Positions 23,279-31,536 are shown, numbered from the stretch's first letter. The stretch is 37,764 nucleotides of DNA from Bdellovibrionales bacterium (GCA_005808505.1 SYLX01000255.1:1-37764); one strand, 5' to 3'. Made by a program: numbers and translations. The notes: generated by a model not told the origin, from the sequence alone.

Positions 23279-24006
23279 GGTACCGCGATGATCGAGGCTT
23301 CATGGTGATCACGCTTCTTGCGCTTTTACCGTTGGTGATTTCTCTCATCCTCCTCGTAACATGGACCTATCTTTTGCTAAAGGCAGATGGTGAGGCACGC
23401 CACGCTTGTCGAGTCGACCTGTTGTCGGCGCAAAAGCAAATTGGTCAAGATCTCAAGAGCTTACTTGCACTCAATCCTGAAGCGAGTCGATTGCGAGCCG
23501 AACTGGCGGCCATCAATAAGGTTTTGATCGCCACACCTCATCCGGCAGCTCACGCCGCTCTTGAAGTCGCTAGGCAAAAGATCATTGCTCAGCAACTGAT
23601 CCTCGCGGCAAAGCAACGTGCTCTCATCGTCAAAGCAAAATCACTCTCTCTCACCGCACCGTCAAAGGCGATGGTGACCGTTCAATCCGCTCTGGCGAAG
23701 AATAGACGGTCGTCAGGCAAGCCAAATCTCGGCGCTTATAAAGCTGGAACCTTCGACGTCACGGCGTCCCCGAAAAGGTCTCTGACACCCGACTACAATC
23801 CCTCGGCGCGATTTCGCGACGAGCAGATCATGCGCCTTACGTGGAAGATGGATGTCTTCGCAATTCTTCCCACGTGGCTAAAAGATTTAATGCACAGATC
23901 AAATCTTTTTCCGAACGGTGATTTTCATCTTCGCGCCGAGTGCGCGGCAACTCTCGAAAAGGAAGGCACAGCGTGGAGCCCTCGACTAACAAAGGACAGG
24001 TCTTGA
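23275..24006 (+). CDS. Large pseudopilin-like Tad protein lacking Glu at +5
   Basis: A 243-residue protein. Its N-terminus DDRG followed by FMVITLLALLPLVISLILLV has the Gly and hydrophobic helix of a prepilin but Thr, not Glu, at +5. The soluble part has a long helical, Ala/Leu/Lys-rich segment (about 50-135, e.g. ALEVARQKIIAQQLILAAKQ) and two Cys in the tail or near the helix. It starts with ATG overlapping the previous stop (ATGA). In type II secretion the tip pseudopilin GspK is likewise large and lacks Glu +5, and TadG is the largest Tad pseudopilin. A tip or initiation role is inferred from that analogy. Confidence 0.68.
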   Translation: MRYRDDRGFMVITLLALLPLVISLILLVTWTYLLLKADGEARHACRVDLLSAQKQIGQDLKSLLALNPEASRLRAELAAINKVLIATPHPAAHAALEVARQKIIAQQLILAAKQRALIVKAKSLSLTAPSKAMVTVQSALAKNRRSSGKPNLGAYKAGTFDVTASPKRSLTPDYNPSARFRDEQIMRLTWKMDVFAILPTWLKDLMHRSNLFPNGDFHLRAECAATLEKEGTAWSPRLTKDRS

Positions 24007-24128
24007 TCGAACTTGTGGTGTGCGCGTTCTTCTTGGCGGCGTTTTTTCTGCTCGCGACTTCGCTGAGCCAAACGGCGGTCAAAGAACACAGCAAAGCTCG
24101 CTTCCTCGAAAGGCGCCATAGACCATGA
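23973..24128 (+). CDS. Very small TadE-like pseudopilin
   Basis: A 51-residue protein from GTG 23973, with AAGGAAGG 6 nt upstream and a 34-bp overlap with the preceding gene. After a short leader (VEPSTNKG) comes QVLIELVVCAFFLAAFFLLA (Glu at +5), then about 20 charged residues (KEHSKARFLERRHRP). It is almost only a pilin helix. The longer in-frame ATG at 23940 lacks a ribosome binding site. Its stop overlaps the next start (ATGA). Its size makes it easy to miss in automatic annotation. Confidence 0.68.
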   Translation: MEPSTNKGQVLIELVVCAFFLAAFFLLATSLSQTAVKEHSKARFLERRHRP

Positions 24129-24673
24129 AACTCGAAGAGTTGCTGAGCCGATTGAAGACTCCGCCTCGTTCTGCCTGGGCCTGGATGGCTGCCGCGGCCG
24201 TCAGTGCTTTCATTGCCTATTATTGGGATGTCACGACCCCTTCCGCTCAACCCGCTATCCAAGCGGAGGATCCCGAAGTCGCGTCAACGTTCATTCCGGC
24301 TGGCTACGTACTGGTTCCGATCGAAGTCGCAAATTTCGAATCTTTGGACTCGATTCTCGGAAAATTCGGCGTCGTTGACTTGTATCTTCCCAGCGACGAT
24401 CCGAAAGCGCGACCACGCAAAGTTGCCGAGCGAGTGAGAATTCTCAGAGCTCCACTGAACCCAAGTCGTTTCGCTGTCTTGGCGCGTGAAAACGATTCGC
24501 CGCGGCTCGTTTCTCACGGAGGCCCTTTCACCGTCGTCGTCCAGAATCCGGACGTAGCCGGCACGGGAATTGTTAATGACCGAAAAGACGCTAGCGACGA
24601 ACCCGAAAAGAGCGACGGGCAAACCGCCAAACGCGGACGACGAACTCGGATTATCTACGAAGCAGGAATTTGA
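24125..24673 (+). CDS. CpaB/RcpC-like Tad pilus assembly protein
   Basis: A 182-residue inner-membrane-anchored periplasmic protein. One transmembrane helix (about 19-32, WMAAAAVSAFIAYYW) is followed by a SAF-like beta domain (TFIPAGYVLVPIEVANFESLDSILGKFGVVDLYLP), which resembles the periplasmic domain of CpaB/RcpC. RKVAERVRILRAPLNPSRFAVLA is the second strand pair. The C-terminal 40 residues are charged and disordered. It is shorter than typical CpaB (250-300 residues), so the assignment rests on the SAF-like stretch and operon position. It overlaps both neighbours by 4 bp or adjoins them. Confidence 0.6.
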   Translation: MKLEELLSRLKTPPRSAWAWMAAAAVSAFIAYYWDVTTPSAQPAIQAEDPEVASTFIPAGYVLVPIEVANFESLDSILGKFGVVDLYLPSDDPKARPRKVAERVRILRAPLNPSRFAVLARENDSPRLVSHGGPFTVVVQNPDVAGTGIVNDRKDASDEPEKSDGQTAKRGRRTRIIYEAGI

Positions 24674-24675
24674 AA

Positions 24676-25734
24676 ATGAAATATTCGAAAAGTACATTGG
24701 CCGTTTTGATTTCGTATTCGCTTGTTTTCTGTCCTCATGGCTCGCAAGCCCAGACCGAAGAACGCCCGCTTATCCGAGCAACGAGCTACCCCGCTGCCGA
24801 GTTCGAAGCCTTTGCAGAAGCCCAAGGCCACACGACCCTCTCCCAACATCTCGACCATGCGCGCCCGGGAAAAGAAATGGAGCAGCGACTCATCCGAGCT
24901 TTGGAAAAAGCTCAAACCACTTGGCTGAGTGGCTCTCTCGAGCAAGCGAGATCTCAATTCAAAGAAGTCGCGCGCCTAGTGCTTGAAGCAGATTGGAGAG
25001 AATCGCAACGCGAGGCGATCCACTATTCGATTCTTCGTCTCGCACAAACTGCGACGTTACCCACGGAAAAAGAGGAGTGGCTGAAGAAAGCGATCGCGAG
25101 TTTTCCGGATCTCCTCCCGGATGACTCTCTATTCCCGCCGCCGCTTCTGGAAGCGTACCGAACTCTGCGCCAACGTGAACTCAAATTTGCAAAGTCGTAC
25201 ACGCCCCAAGAGCATTTTCCGGATCATCGACTTCTACTCATCAACGGAAAACGTTACGTCCTGACCCCTGCTCTCCGAATTCGCCTCCCGCAGGCCGTTT
25301 TCCGCGTGACTGCGCTCAGCGACTCTCACCCTCCCTTGAGCGAAAAGCTAAGTCTGCAACAACTTCAAGTTTTCAAGATTGCGGCTCAGGCGATTGCCGA
25401 CGGCGAGTGCCACTCACCCGGTCTCGTAAAATTGCCGACCACGATCAAATCGGCTGACATCGCATTCAATTCTCAATGCCTGAGAAGTTCCACCCCTCAG
25501 GGCTGGCGGACCGACAGCGATTCCAGAGAATCGTTTGCTTTAGACTCTCCGGCCAGCGGATTGACTCTCGCAAGCCCTGCGCCCGTGACCGTCAGTTCGA
25601 GTAAAAAGCATTGGCTATGGATTGGACTAACGACTCTGACGGCGGGTGCAATCTACGTCATCGCGAAGAATCAGAATTCACGCGAATCCGGTGAACCGAA
25701 AGTTCAACCCGTTCATCGACAAGGATTCGAATAA
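24676..25734 (+). CDS. Exported helical protein with C-terminal membrane anchor, Tad-associated
   Basis: A 352-residue protein with a signal peptide (MKYSKSTLAVLISYSLVFCPHGSQA-QTE). Residues about 40-160 are helical (LSQHLDHARPGKEMEQRLIRALEKA, SLEQARSQFKEVARLVLEADWRE) and resemble TPR-like tandem helices. A PEGA-like beta stretch follows (RLLLINGKRYVLTPALRIRLPQAVFRV, counted across the strand). A transmembrane helix near 316-335 (WLWIGLTTLTAGAIYVIA) precedes a polar tail. It is the last gene of the Tad run and may be a structural or scaffold part of the pilus machine. ATG 24676 is preferred; TTG 24670 overlaps the previous stop. No family name is offered. Confidence 0.65.
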   Translation: MKYSKSTLAVLISYSLVFCPHGSQAQTEERPLIRATSYPAAEFEAFAEAQGHTTLSQHLDHARPGKEMEQRLIRALEKAQTTWLSGSLEQARSQFKEVARLVLEADWRESQREAIHYSILRLAQTATLPTEKEEWLKKAIASFPDLLPDDSLFPPPLLEAYRTLRQRELKFAKSYTPQEHFPDHRLLLINGKRYVLTPALRIRLPQAVFRVTALSDSHPPLSEKLSLQQLQVFKIAAQAIADGECHSPGLVKLPTTIKSADIAFNSQCLRSSTPQGWRTDSDSRESFALDSPASGLTLASPAPVTVSSSKKHWLWIGLTTLTAGAIYVIAKNQNSRESGEPKVQPVHRQGFE

Positions 25735-25762
25735 AAAAAGGCTCTCGCTTTGACGAGAGCCT
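25733..25762 (-). terminator. Intrinsic terminator between convergent genes
   Basis: A perfect 9-bp stem (aggctctcg 25739-25747 with cgagagcct 25754-25762) is followed on the minus strand by ttttttt. It ends the Met/Gly-rich gene and may also serve the Tad operon. Confidence 0.9.
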
Positions 25763-25787
25763 CTTCAGATATCTAAATCCCAGTAGA

Positions 25788-27971
25788 TTAGCGAGTGCGA
25801 CCGGGTGTTGTTCCAATGCCGACGGCACTTCCGCCCGTCGTGTACGGGATGTACGGAGTCTGCACGCCGATCCCGAGACCACCGCCGACTCCGCCTAGGC
25901 CACCGCCGGAGAGATCGAAGCCTAATCCGTATCCGCCAGAGTTCACCTGGTTGATTCGGTACATAAGGGAGTAGTACTCCGTCATTAGACCTTGTTGTAC
26001 GCGAGAACGCGCCATTGCATTATCAGCCGCTCGTCTCTGCATATCGAGTTGCATTTGGTATTGCTGCAACTGCATCTGAAGCATTTGCTGTTGGTACTGC
26101 ACACCCATGCCGCCTTGACCCATCATCGGAGTCGGCGTCAAGAAGCCACCCATCGAGAAGCCACCGGCCACTCCGTAAGGTGAAGTGAATCCGCCAGCCA
26201 TACCAGGCATCGCCATCCCGGCCATCCCTGCCATACCGGGCATCATCATGCCGCCGCCCATCGCCATGCCACCCGCCATGCCCGCCATACCGGGCATCGC
26301 GAGCCCAAAGCCGCCGGCCATACCGGGCATCGCCATCCCAATTCCGCCAGCCATACCAGGCATCGCCATTCCGAAGCCGCCGGCCATTCCGGCCATGCCC
26401 GGCATCATCATGCCGCCGCCCATCGCCATGCCACCAGCCATGCCCGCCATACCGGGCATCATCATGCCGCCGGCCATTCCAGGCATCATCATGCCACCAG
26501 CCATGCCGGGCATCATCATTCCGCCCGCGAGTCCTGCACCCATGTAAGGGTTGAAGCCGTTGCCCCACGGACCCGCCATGCCCCAAGGTCCCATACCGGG
26601 CATGAACATGCCGCCACCCATAGCCGCGTTCGGGAAAAACCCTTGAGGATAACCGAACGGACTCATTCCGCCCATTCCATAAGGATTCATTTGTCCGAAG
26701 GGACCCATCATCCCGTACGGGGAGAAGGGACCACCACCCATCATACCGGGCGCGCAACCGAAACCACCTTGAGTCCCACCCGCAACCGCACCGTAGATAC
26801 CGGCTTGAATGAACGGAAGACCGTAGCTTCCAGCCGCGTACGGCATCGTCGGATAACCGAGCGCATTTAGGTTTTTATTGTTCTGACGGTTTGTGAAATA
26901 ACCGAGAGCTTCCGCACCCAGACCCGCGCCAACGCCTGCTAAGAGCGGAAGAAGCGTGCTTGTCCAGTTGCTGCTCTTCTCAGCTTTGCGACGAGGGCGA
27001 TGACAATCACCCGTCGGGCAGCTCGCTTCGAGTTCGCGATCCGATTTGCGATCGCGCTTGAGGTCACCGATCTGAAGACCGATTTGCGAAATCTGATCTT
27101 CGATGCGGCTGATTTGTGCGCGCGAATCATCGATGTCTTTTGTTACTTTACGGAAATTATCTACAGCATCGGCACACTGGCGAAGTGAATCGCCTTTAGC
27201 GTCAGGTGCGAGGTACATCCGGTTGCGGCAGAGTTCTTTCGAGAAGCGTCCACCTTCGCGGCAAACGCGCTGCCAACCCGGCTCAGCGTAGAGTTCTGCG
27301 TTCGGAGAAACAAATGCTCCGCATTCAGGACCACCCGCAAATCCGCCCCCGCCGCCACCGCCGCGCAAGAACGAGTAGCGCTCACCGCCACCGGCAACGC
27401 CGGATCCAGCCGAGAGGCCGAAGCTTGCAGGCATACGAGTTTGATCAGCAGGTTCGAAAATATCAGAAGCTTTTACCGGATCGCGAGGCTCAGGCTTCGC
27501 TGGTTGCGGACGCGGTCTCGCCGGAGGTTCGGGAACCGTGATGACCGGTACATCCGGTTGATCGACCGTCTCGTCTTCACCAACGGGTGTGTATCCACCG
27601 CCGCCCGGAGGCGGAGGCGCAACCGGCGCACATGTTCGGCAGCTGTAGCCGTTTTCCATGTGATCGATGACGGCGCCGGCAATCTCAGGATTGATGACGT
27701 CGTTGATCGCGGTCGTGTATTTTTCTTTTTTCGATTCGAGATCGCGGAGCTTCTTTTCCAGATCGCGCTTTTCTTTGCGCAGATCCTTGCGGAGCTCTTG
27801 CAGTTCATTGATCTCGTCGTTGTCGTCGTTAGCTCCAGCAGCGGCACCGTAGGGATAGCCGCATGCTTGCATGCCTCCCCACATTCCTGTGCCCCACATC
27901 TGGGCTTTCGAAACCGACGTGAAGGCCAAGTTGCCTGCGATGAGCAGAACCGCCAACACTTTTGGATTCAT
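25788..27971 (-). CDS. Large exported Met/Gly-rich repeat protein
   Basis: A 727-residue secreted protein. Start ATG 27971 has GAGGAG just upstream; the longer frame (28118) lacks one. Order: signal peptide (MNPKVLAVLLIAGNLAFTSVSKA), a short Cys/Tyr/Gly segment, a charged coiled coil (about 50-92), a YSCRTCAP motif, a Pro-rich linker, a Gly run (RGGGGGGGFAGG), a Cys-containing domain, a second coiled coil (RAQISRIEDQISQIGLQIGD), and a hydrophobic glycine-zipper-like segment (LLPLLAGVGAGLGAEALGYF). Then comes a long Gly/Met/Ala/Pro region with nine PGMAG copies, a Gln/Met-rich helix (QYQQQMLQMQLQQYQMQLDM) and a Gly-rich tail. It lies between two Tad gene blocks. A surface, matrix or pilus-linked role is inferred only from this position. 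The Met-rich repeats could bind soft metals such as copper. Confidence 0.8.
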   Translation of the reverse strand: MNPKVLAVLLIAGNLAFTSVSKAQMWGTGMWGGMQACGYPYGAAAGANDDNDEINELQELRKDLRKEKRDLEKKLRDLESKKEKYTTAINDVINPEIAGAVIDHMENGYSCRTCAPVAPPPPGGGGYTPVGEDETVDQPDVPVITVPEPPARPRPQPAKPEPRDPVKASDIFEPADQTRMPASFGLSAGSGVAGGGERYSFLRGGGGGGGFAGGPECGAFVSPNAELYAEPGWQRVCREGGRFSKELCRNRMYLAPDAKGDSLRQCADAVDNFRKVTKDIDDSRAQISRIEDQISQIGLQIGDLKRDRKSDRELEASCPTGDCHRPRRKAEKSSNWTSTLLPLLAGVGAGLGAEALGYFTNRQNNKNLNALGYPTMPYAAGSYGLPFIQAGIYGAVAGGTQGGFGCAPGMMGGGPFSPYGMMGPFGQMNPYGMGGMSPFGYPQGFFPNAAMGGGMFMPGMGPWGMAGPWGNGFNPYMGAGLAGGMMMPGMAGGMMMPGMAGGMMMPGMAGMAGGMAMGGGMMMPGMAGMAGGFGMAMPGMAGGIGMAMPGMAGGFGLAMPGMAGMAGGMAMGGGMMMPGMAGMAGMAMPGMAGGFTSPYGVAGGFSMGGFLTPTPMMGQGGMGVQYQQQMLQMQLQQYQMQLDMQRRAADNAMARSRVQQGLMTEYYSLMYRINQVNSGGYGLGFDLSGGGLGGVGGGLGIGVQTPYIPYTTGGSAVGIGTTPGRTR
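26185..26547 (-). repeat. Internal tandem repeats coding MMMPGMAG-type units
   Basis: The repeats encode nine PGMAG pentapeptides with variable spacers. A longer unit of about 70 bp (gcatcatcatgccgccgccc onward) occurs from 26240 and again from 26402, a 162-bp (54-codon) offset, with few mismatches. Such DNA repeats are prone to slippage and recombination. The plus strand also stays open across them, which is a shadow. Confidence 0.85.
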
Positions 27972-28227
27972 AAAGACTCCTCGTTCTCTGTACCGAGCGA
28001 CCTTCGTTGGCCGCTTCTTCCTGGTACGCGAAACGCTTAACAAACGCGCTTCCTTTACGCACAAATCCATTTGACGTTTCGACAGGTTCCCCCAAGGACT
28101 TGACTCGTTTCGCATCATTCTCGACGAACGAAGAGGTTTTGTTTACCTGCTCGACGGTGATGCCCGCTTTACCCTTGCTGAAAGTCCTGTCTAAAACTTC
28201 GACGAGGTCCGAGGACGCCTGGATCAC
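27829..28227 (-). CDS. Possible small gene overlapping the start of the repeat-protein gene
   Basis: The 368-bp gap 27972-28339 has no confident gene. On the minus strand a frame runs from GTG 28227 to 27829, 132 codons, and overlaps the repeat-protein start by 143 bp in another frame. Outside the overlap its codons look like real coding (QASSDLVEVLDRTFSKGKAG, TVEQVNKTSSFVENDAKRVK), with balanced charged and hydrophobic residues. The frame is open back to a stop just before 28278. Against it: no good ribosome binding site (AAGGA is only 1-2 nt from the GTG), and the part inside the overlap does not look protein-like. It may be a real small gene, a decayed gene remnant, or chance. Confidence 0.25.
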   Translation of the reverse strand: MIQASSDLVEVLDRTFSKGKAGITVEQVNKTSSFVENDAKRVKSLGEPVETSNGFVRKGSAFVKRFAYQEEAANEGRSVQRTRSLYESKSVGGSAHRRQLGLHVGFESPDVGHRNVGRHASMRLSLRCRCWS

Positions 28228-28339
28228 TTCCTTGATCCACTCGCGTTGCCCTCGCGCTTGCCGAAAGCGGAGCGTTTCCTACGTAGGTGCTTGAATTGAA
28301 TTGCGCCGCTTCTACCCAAATTCTACACTAACCTCACGA

Positions 28340-29452
28340 ATGAAGCATTCCATTCTTTGCGTTGACGACGAAGCAGACAACATCGATGCGCTTGAGCGCC
28401 TCTTCCGCCGGAAGTATCACGTCTTGAAGACGACTTCTCCGATGGAAGCCCTAGACCTTTTAAAGAAGAACAAAGTGACGGTCATCATCAGTGACCAACG
28501 CATGCCGCAGCTCACGGGTGTGGAACTTCTTGAGAAGTCGATCAAGACGCATCCGAACGCGATTCGCATCTTGCTGACCGGCTACACGGATATCGACTCC
28601 GTCGTATCGGCGATCAACGCAGGGCAAATCTATCGGTACGTGACCAAACCTTGGGATCCGGTTGATCTCTCAAACGCGATCGACAAAGCGGTTGAACGTT
28701 ACGAGATCGGCGAAGAGCTCGTCGAAAAAAATCGAGCGCTCGAAGAAGCGCTCACGGAGTTGAAAACTCTCGACCAGGCGAAGAGCCAGTTCATGATGCT
28801 CGTCAATCACGAGCTCAAAACTCCCCTCACCTCGATGCTGAGCTTTGCTGATCTGCTCGCGGAAACGAAACTCGACTCCGACCAAGGTCGCATGCTCTCG
28901 CGCGTGAAGTCGGCGGCACTCAGACTTCAAGAGATGATCAACGATTCTCTCGAATACGTTTCTGCAGAAACGGCGCAAACTAAACTTGAGATGAAGTCCG
29001 TCGCCACTCGTTCACTCTTTGAGGAAGACGCGCTGGCCGAGAATGTGAAGAAAGTTGCGGCCGATCGGAACGTTGGGCTTCGCTTCACGATCGAGAATCA
29101 AAAAGTCTATTGCGACGAAAAAGTGATGCGAAATGTCTTTCGTCGGCTCACGCATAACGCCGCTAAGTTTGCAAAAAGCGGAACGGAAGTCGAAGTCACC
29201 GGTGCAAGCAACAACGACGGCTCTTACGAGCTCACGATCGAAAACCAAGGACCAGCGATCGACGAAAAAAAGATCACGGCTTTGCTCAAGCCGTTCACGC
29301 TCAACGAAAATGCACTCAACCATTCCGTTGGTACGGGTATGGGTCTCAGCATTTGCCAGGCGCTTTTAAAGCTTCATCGATCTTCGCTCCAATTCACCTC
29401 GCGCGGATCCACGATTCAGGTTGGTTTTCGCTTAACCCCCAAGGGAAAATAA
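28340..29452 (+). CDS. Response regulator receiver - histidine kinase hybrid
   Basis: A 370-residue cytoplasmic protein. The N-terminal receiver (1-115) has the acidic pair Asp 9/Asp 10, phospho-acceptor Asp 52 in IISDQRMPQLTG, Thr 80 and Lys 103 in YVTKPWD. A coiled linker (115-150, EELVEKNRALEEALTELKTL) leads to a HisKA domain with His 157 in LVNHELKTPLTSM. The HATPase part has an N-box-like LTHNAAKFAKSG and a G-box GTGMGLSICQALL, but the DxGxG motif is replaced by NQGPAID, so ATP binding may be altered. The receiver-first order means it takes phosphate or a signal from another protein. The start follows family alignment; no ribosome binding site is visible, and TTGCGC-17 bp-TACACT (28301-28329) would give a nearly leaderless mRNA. 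Confidence 0.9.
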   Translation: MKHSILCVDDEADNIDALERLFRRKYHVLKTTSPMEALDLLKKNKVTVIISDQRMPQLTGVELLEKSIKTHPNAIRILLTGYTDIDSVVSAINAGQIYRYVTKPWDPVDLSNAIDKAVERYEIGEELVEKNRALEEALTELKTLDQAKSQFMMLVNHELKTPLTSMLSFADLLAETKLDSDQGRMLSRVKSAALRLQEMINDSLEYVSAETAQTKLEMKSVATRSLFEEDALAENVKKVAADRNVGLRFTIENQKVYCDEKVMRNVFRRLTHNAAKFAKSGTEVEVTGASNNDGSYELTIENQGPAIDEKKITALLKPFTLNENALNHSVGTGMGLSICQALLKLHRSSLQFTSRGSTIQVGFRLTPKGK

Positions 29453-29464
29453 CGGGGTTTCTTT
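29434..29464 (+). terminator. Probable terminator overlapping the kinase stop codon
   Basis: AACCCC (29434-29439) pairs with GGGGTT (29454-29459) around a loop containing the TAA stop, followed by tcttt. The stem is short. Confidence 0.5.
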
Positions 29465-29553
29465 GCCCTCGGCCTTCTGGTAAAGACTTCGAAACAACAT
29501 TTCTTGGGCATGGGCTCGAGCGGTGTTCAATGAGCTTAACCAAAAGGCTGCGA

Positions 29554-30159
29554 ATGACGTCCCCTTCTCCCCTTCACCAGTCTTTAAAAGAATCCACTCG
29601 CGGAGCTCATGATCAAATCGAACGCAATGCGGTTTTAAAACGACTGCTCGCTGATGATTTGACGAAGAATGAGTACACCGCGATTCTCGCCCGCTATCTT
29701 GGTTTCTTTCATCCCTTGGAAGAAAATCTATCGAGCCAACCTGAACTGCGTCGCAACGTTCCTGATTTCGAAGCGCGTACAAAGACTCGGAAGTTGGAGC
29801 ACGATCTCGCAGCCCTTGGTCTCAGCCCGGAGCAGATCGCTAGACTTCCACGCACGGAGAGGGTGCCAAATGCTGCCACGTTCGCAAAGGCAATAGGAGT
29901 TTTGTACGTTTGCGAAGGATCAAACTTGGGCGGTCGATTGATCGCGAAACATCTCTCGAAGTTTGATTTCTTCAGGGACGAAACTTCTTCGTTCTTCGAG
30001 ATTGATCCGCAAGTGGTCGGCTCGAGATGGAAGGCGTTTTTAGATCTGCTATCCGCCTTACCGCAGGATTCTGGCTTCATCGGAGAAGCTTCGAGTGCGG
30101 CAGGTTTGACTTTCTCAACTCTAGATTCTTGGATGGCCGGAGCGCTCACCTCGAAGTAA
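29554..30159 (+). CDS. Heme oxygenase-like protein
   Basis: A 201-residue all-helical protein of the bacterial heme oxygenase family. It would open heme to biliverdin, CO and Fe(II). The proximal heme His is seen in KESTRGAHDQIE near the N-terminus. The distal-helix region matches GVLYVCEGSNLGGRLIAKHL, the family's glycine-rich kinked helix. The ATG at 29554 (MTSPSPLHQSLK) has AAAAGG 6 nt upstream; ATG 29530 is possible. It follows the kinase by about 100 bp on the same strand. Biliverdin is the chromophore of bacteriophytochromes, but neither neighbour has a phytochrome domain, so iron recovery or a distant photoreceptor is equally possible. Confidence 0.82.
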   Translation: MTSPSPLHQSLKESTRGAHDQIERNAVLKRLLADDLTKNEYTAILARYLGFFHPLEENLSSQPELRRNVPDFEARTKTRKLEHDLAALGLSPEQIARLPRTERVPNAATFAKAIGVLYVCEGSNLGGRLIAKHLSKFDFFRDETSSFFEIDPQVVGSRWKAFLDLLSALPQDSGFIGEASSAAGLTFSTLDSWMAGALTSK

Positions 30160-30249
30160 TTGGGGTGTCCGGATTTCGTTCTGGGTATTCACTCAATTGG
30201 AATTGGCGTGGTTTCGCGTGTTGCTCGGGAATTGCTCTCGTAGCGGTGC

Positions 30250-31536
30250 ATGCGAATGTTGTCTTTCGTTGTCTTACTTCTCCCCTTTTTCAGCGCACAA
30301 GCTTTTGCTTCATCCGGAGCTGAATCGATCGTATTGGCGATCGGCCGTAGCGCTCATTGGCCCACAAGTCGTGGAGGGATTGTTACCGTATCGAACGGCG
30401 CAATCGTTCGTGCTGTGGATTTTGGATCGAGTCTTAAGATCACGGGTAAGAAACTTGGTTCCGTGACGATCGCCGCAGCCCTAAGGCGTGTGGATGTTCA
30501 TGTGGTACCGGAGAAAGTCTTTACCCTTCACGAGAAACTTCAACAGGCCCTCCAAGGGCGGCGCGGACTGAGGCTGTCGGTTCAAGATCAGCGCCTGCGA
30601 GTCACTGGGCGACTTTTGCGCTGGGAGGACTGGCGCATTCTCAGCGAAGCGGCGCGAGGTTCTGAAGCCGAATGGAACTTTGAAGCAACGCTCGATGAGC
30701 GAATGGTTCATCAAGCTCAAGCGTTCTTTAGAGCGATGCTTACTCGAGCCCACCTGCCGGAGATGACGGTTGAGTTGCAACCAAGAGCGGCATTAAGTCT
30801 GCCAACCGAAAACGTGGATGCGAAAGCAAAGGTCATCTCGCTTCTTTCACCTTGGGGTTTTAGCGTTGATACGAATACGTCTGCCATCGCGCTTGAGCCT
30901 CTTGTGCGCGTCAAGATCGTGGTTGCCGAAGTGAAGAAGTCATCGCGTAGGCAACTCGGAATCAAGTGGCCATCTTCGTTCGCGTTTCAAGTGGCCCCGA
31001 TCTTCGATGCGACAAGCTCCCCCTTGGTCGCCGAGGTGATGGCTCTTGAAGAAAACGGTCACGGAAGAATTCTCGCGTCACCGACGCTTCTTTGTCGTTC
31101 GGGAAAAGAAGCACAGTTCCTAGCTGGCGGCGAGTTTCCGATCAAAATTGCGTCCCGCAAAAGCAACGACGTGATTTGGAAACAACACGGCATTGTCCTT
31201 AAGATCAAACCGCGCGCGGATTTTTCGGGCCGCATGAGTATCGGCATCGAGACGGAAGTTTCGATGATCGACAGCTCGCAAACGGTCGACGGAATTCCTG
31301 GCTTACTCACGAATCGGATTGAATCTCATTTCGATCTTCCATCATCGAAAACGATCGCGCTTTCGGGATTGATCAAAAAAGAATGGGGCGAATCCGCTAG
31401 TGGCTTACCCGGCCTCACGCGACTTCCGATTTTAGGTAGCTTGTTCTCAAGTCGCGATTACCGCGATCATCTTACTGAACTTGTGATCTTCGTGACTCCT
31501 GAGGTTGTAAAGAACGATCCGGAGAGCTCATCGTGA
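30250..31536 (+). CDS. cpaC: Tad/type II-type secretin (CpaC/RcpA-like)
   Basis: A 428-residue outer-membrane pore protein. After a signal peptide (MRMLSFVVLLLPFFSAQAFA) comes the pilus-assembly N-domain (about 25-95, IVTVSNGAIVRAVDFGSSLKITGKKLGSVTI), then a BON-like ring domain (about 95-160). The C-terminal secretin domain (about 215-420) shows VRVKIVVAEVKKSSRRQLGI, GRILASPTLLCRSGKEAQFLAGGEFPI and LPGLTRLPILGSLFSSRDYR ... ELVIFVTPEVV. This order matches CpaC/RcpA. It is shorter than many. GTGA overlap couples it to the ATPase gene. It is separated from the pilin operon by 4.5 kb. The Flp pilus would pass through it. Confidence 0.9.
   Translation: MRMLSFVVLLLPFFSAQAFASSGAESIVLAIGRSAHWPTSRGGIVTVSNGAIVRAVDFGSSLKITGKKLGSVTIAAALRRVDVHVVPEKVFTLHEKLQQALQGRRGLRLSVQDQRLRVTGRLLRWEDWRILSEAARGSEAEWNFEATLDERMVHQAQAFFRAMLTRAHLPEMTVELQPRAALSLPTENVDAKAKVISLLSPWGFSVDTNTSAIALEPLVRVKIVVAEVKKSSRRQLGIKWPSSFAFQVAPIFDATSSPLVAEVMALEENGHGRILASPTLLCRSGKEAQFLAGGEFPIKIASRKSNDVIWKQHGIVLKIKPRADFSGRMSIGIETEVSMIDSSQTVDGIPGLLTNRIESHFDLPSSKTIALSGLIKKEWGESASGLPGLTRLPILGSLFSSRDYRDHLTELVIFVTPEVVKNDPESSS

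Noticed and set aside
26185-26547. Plus-strand frame rich in Ile/Pro/Met
   Set aside because: Antisense shadow of the PGMAG repeats of the real minus-strand gene.
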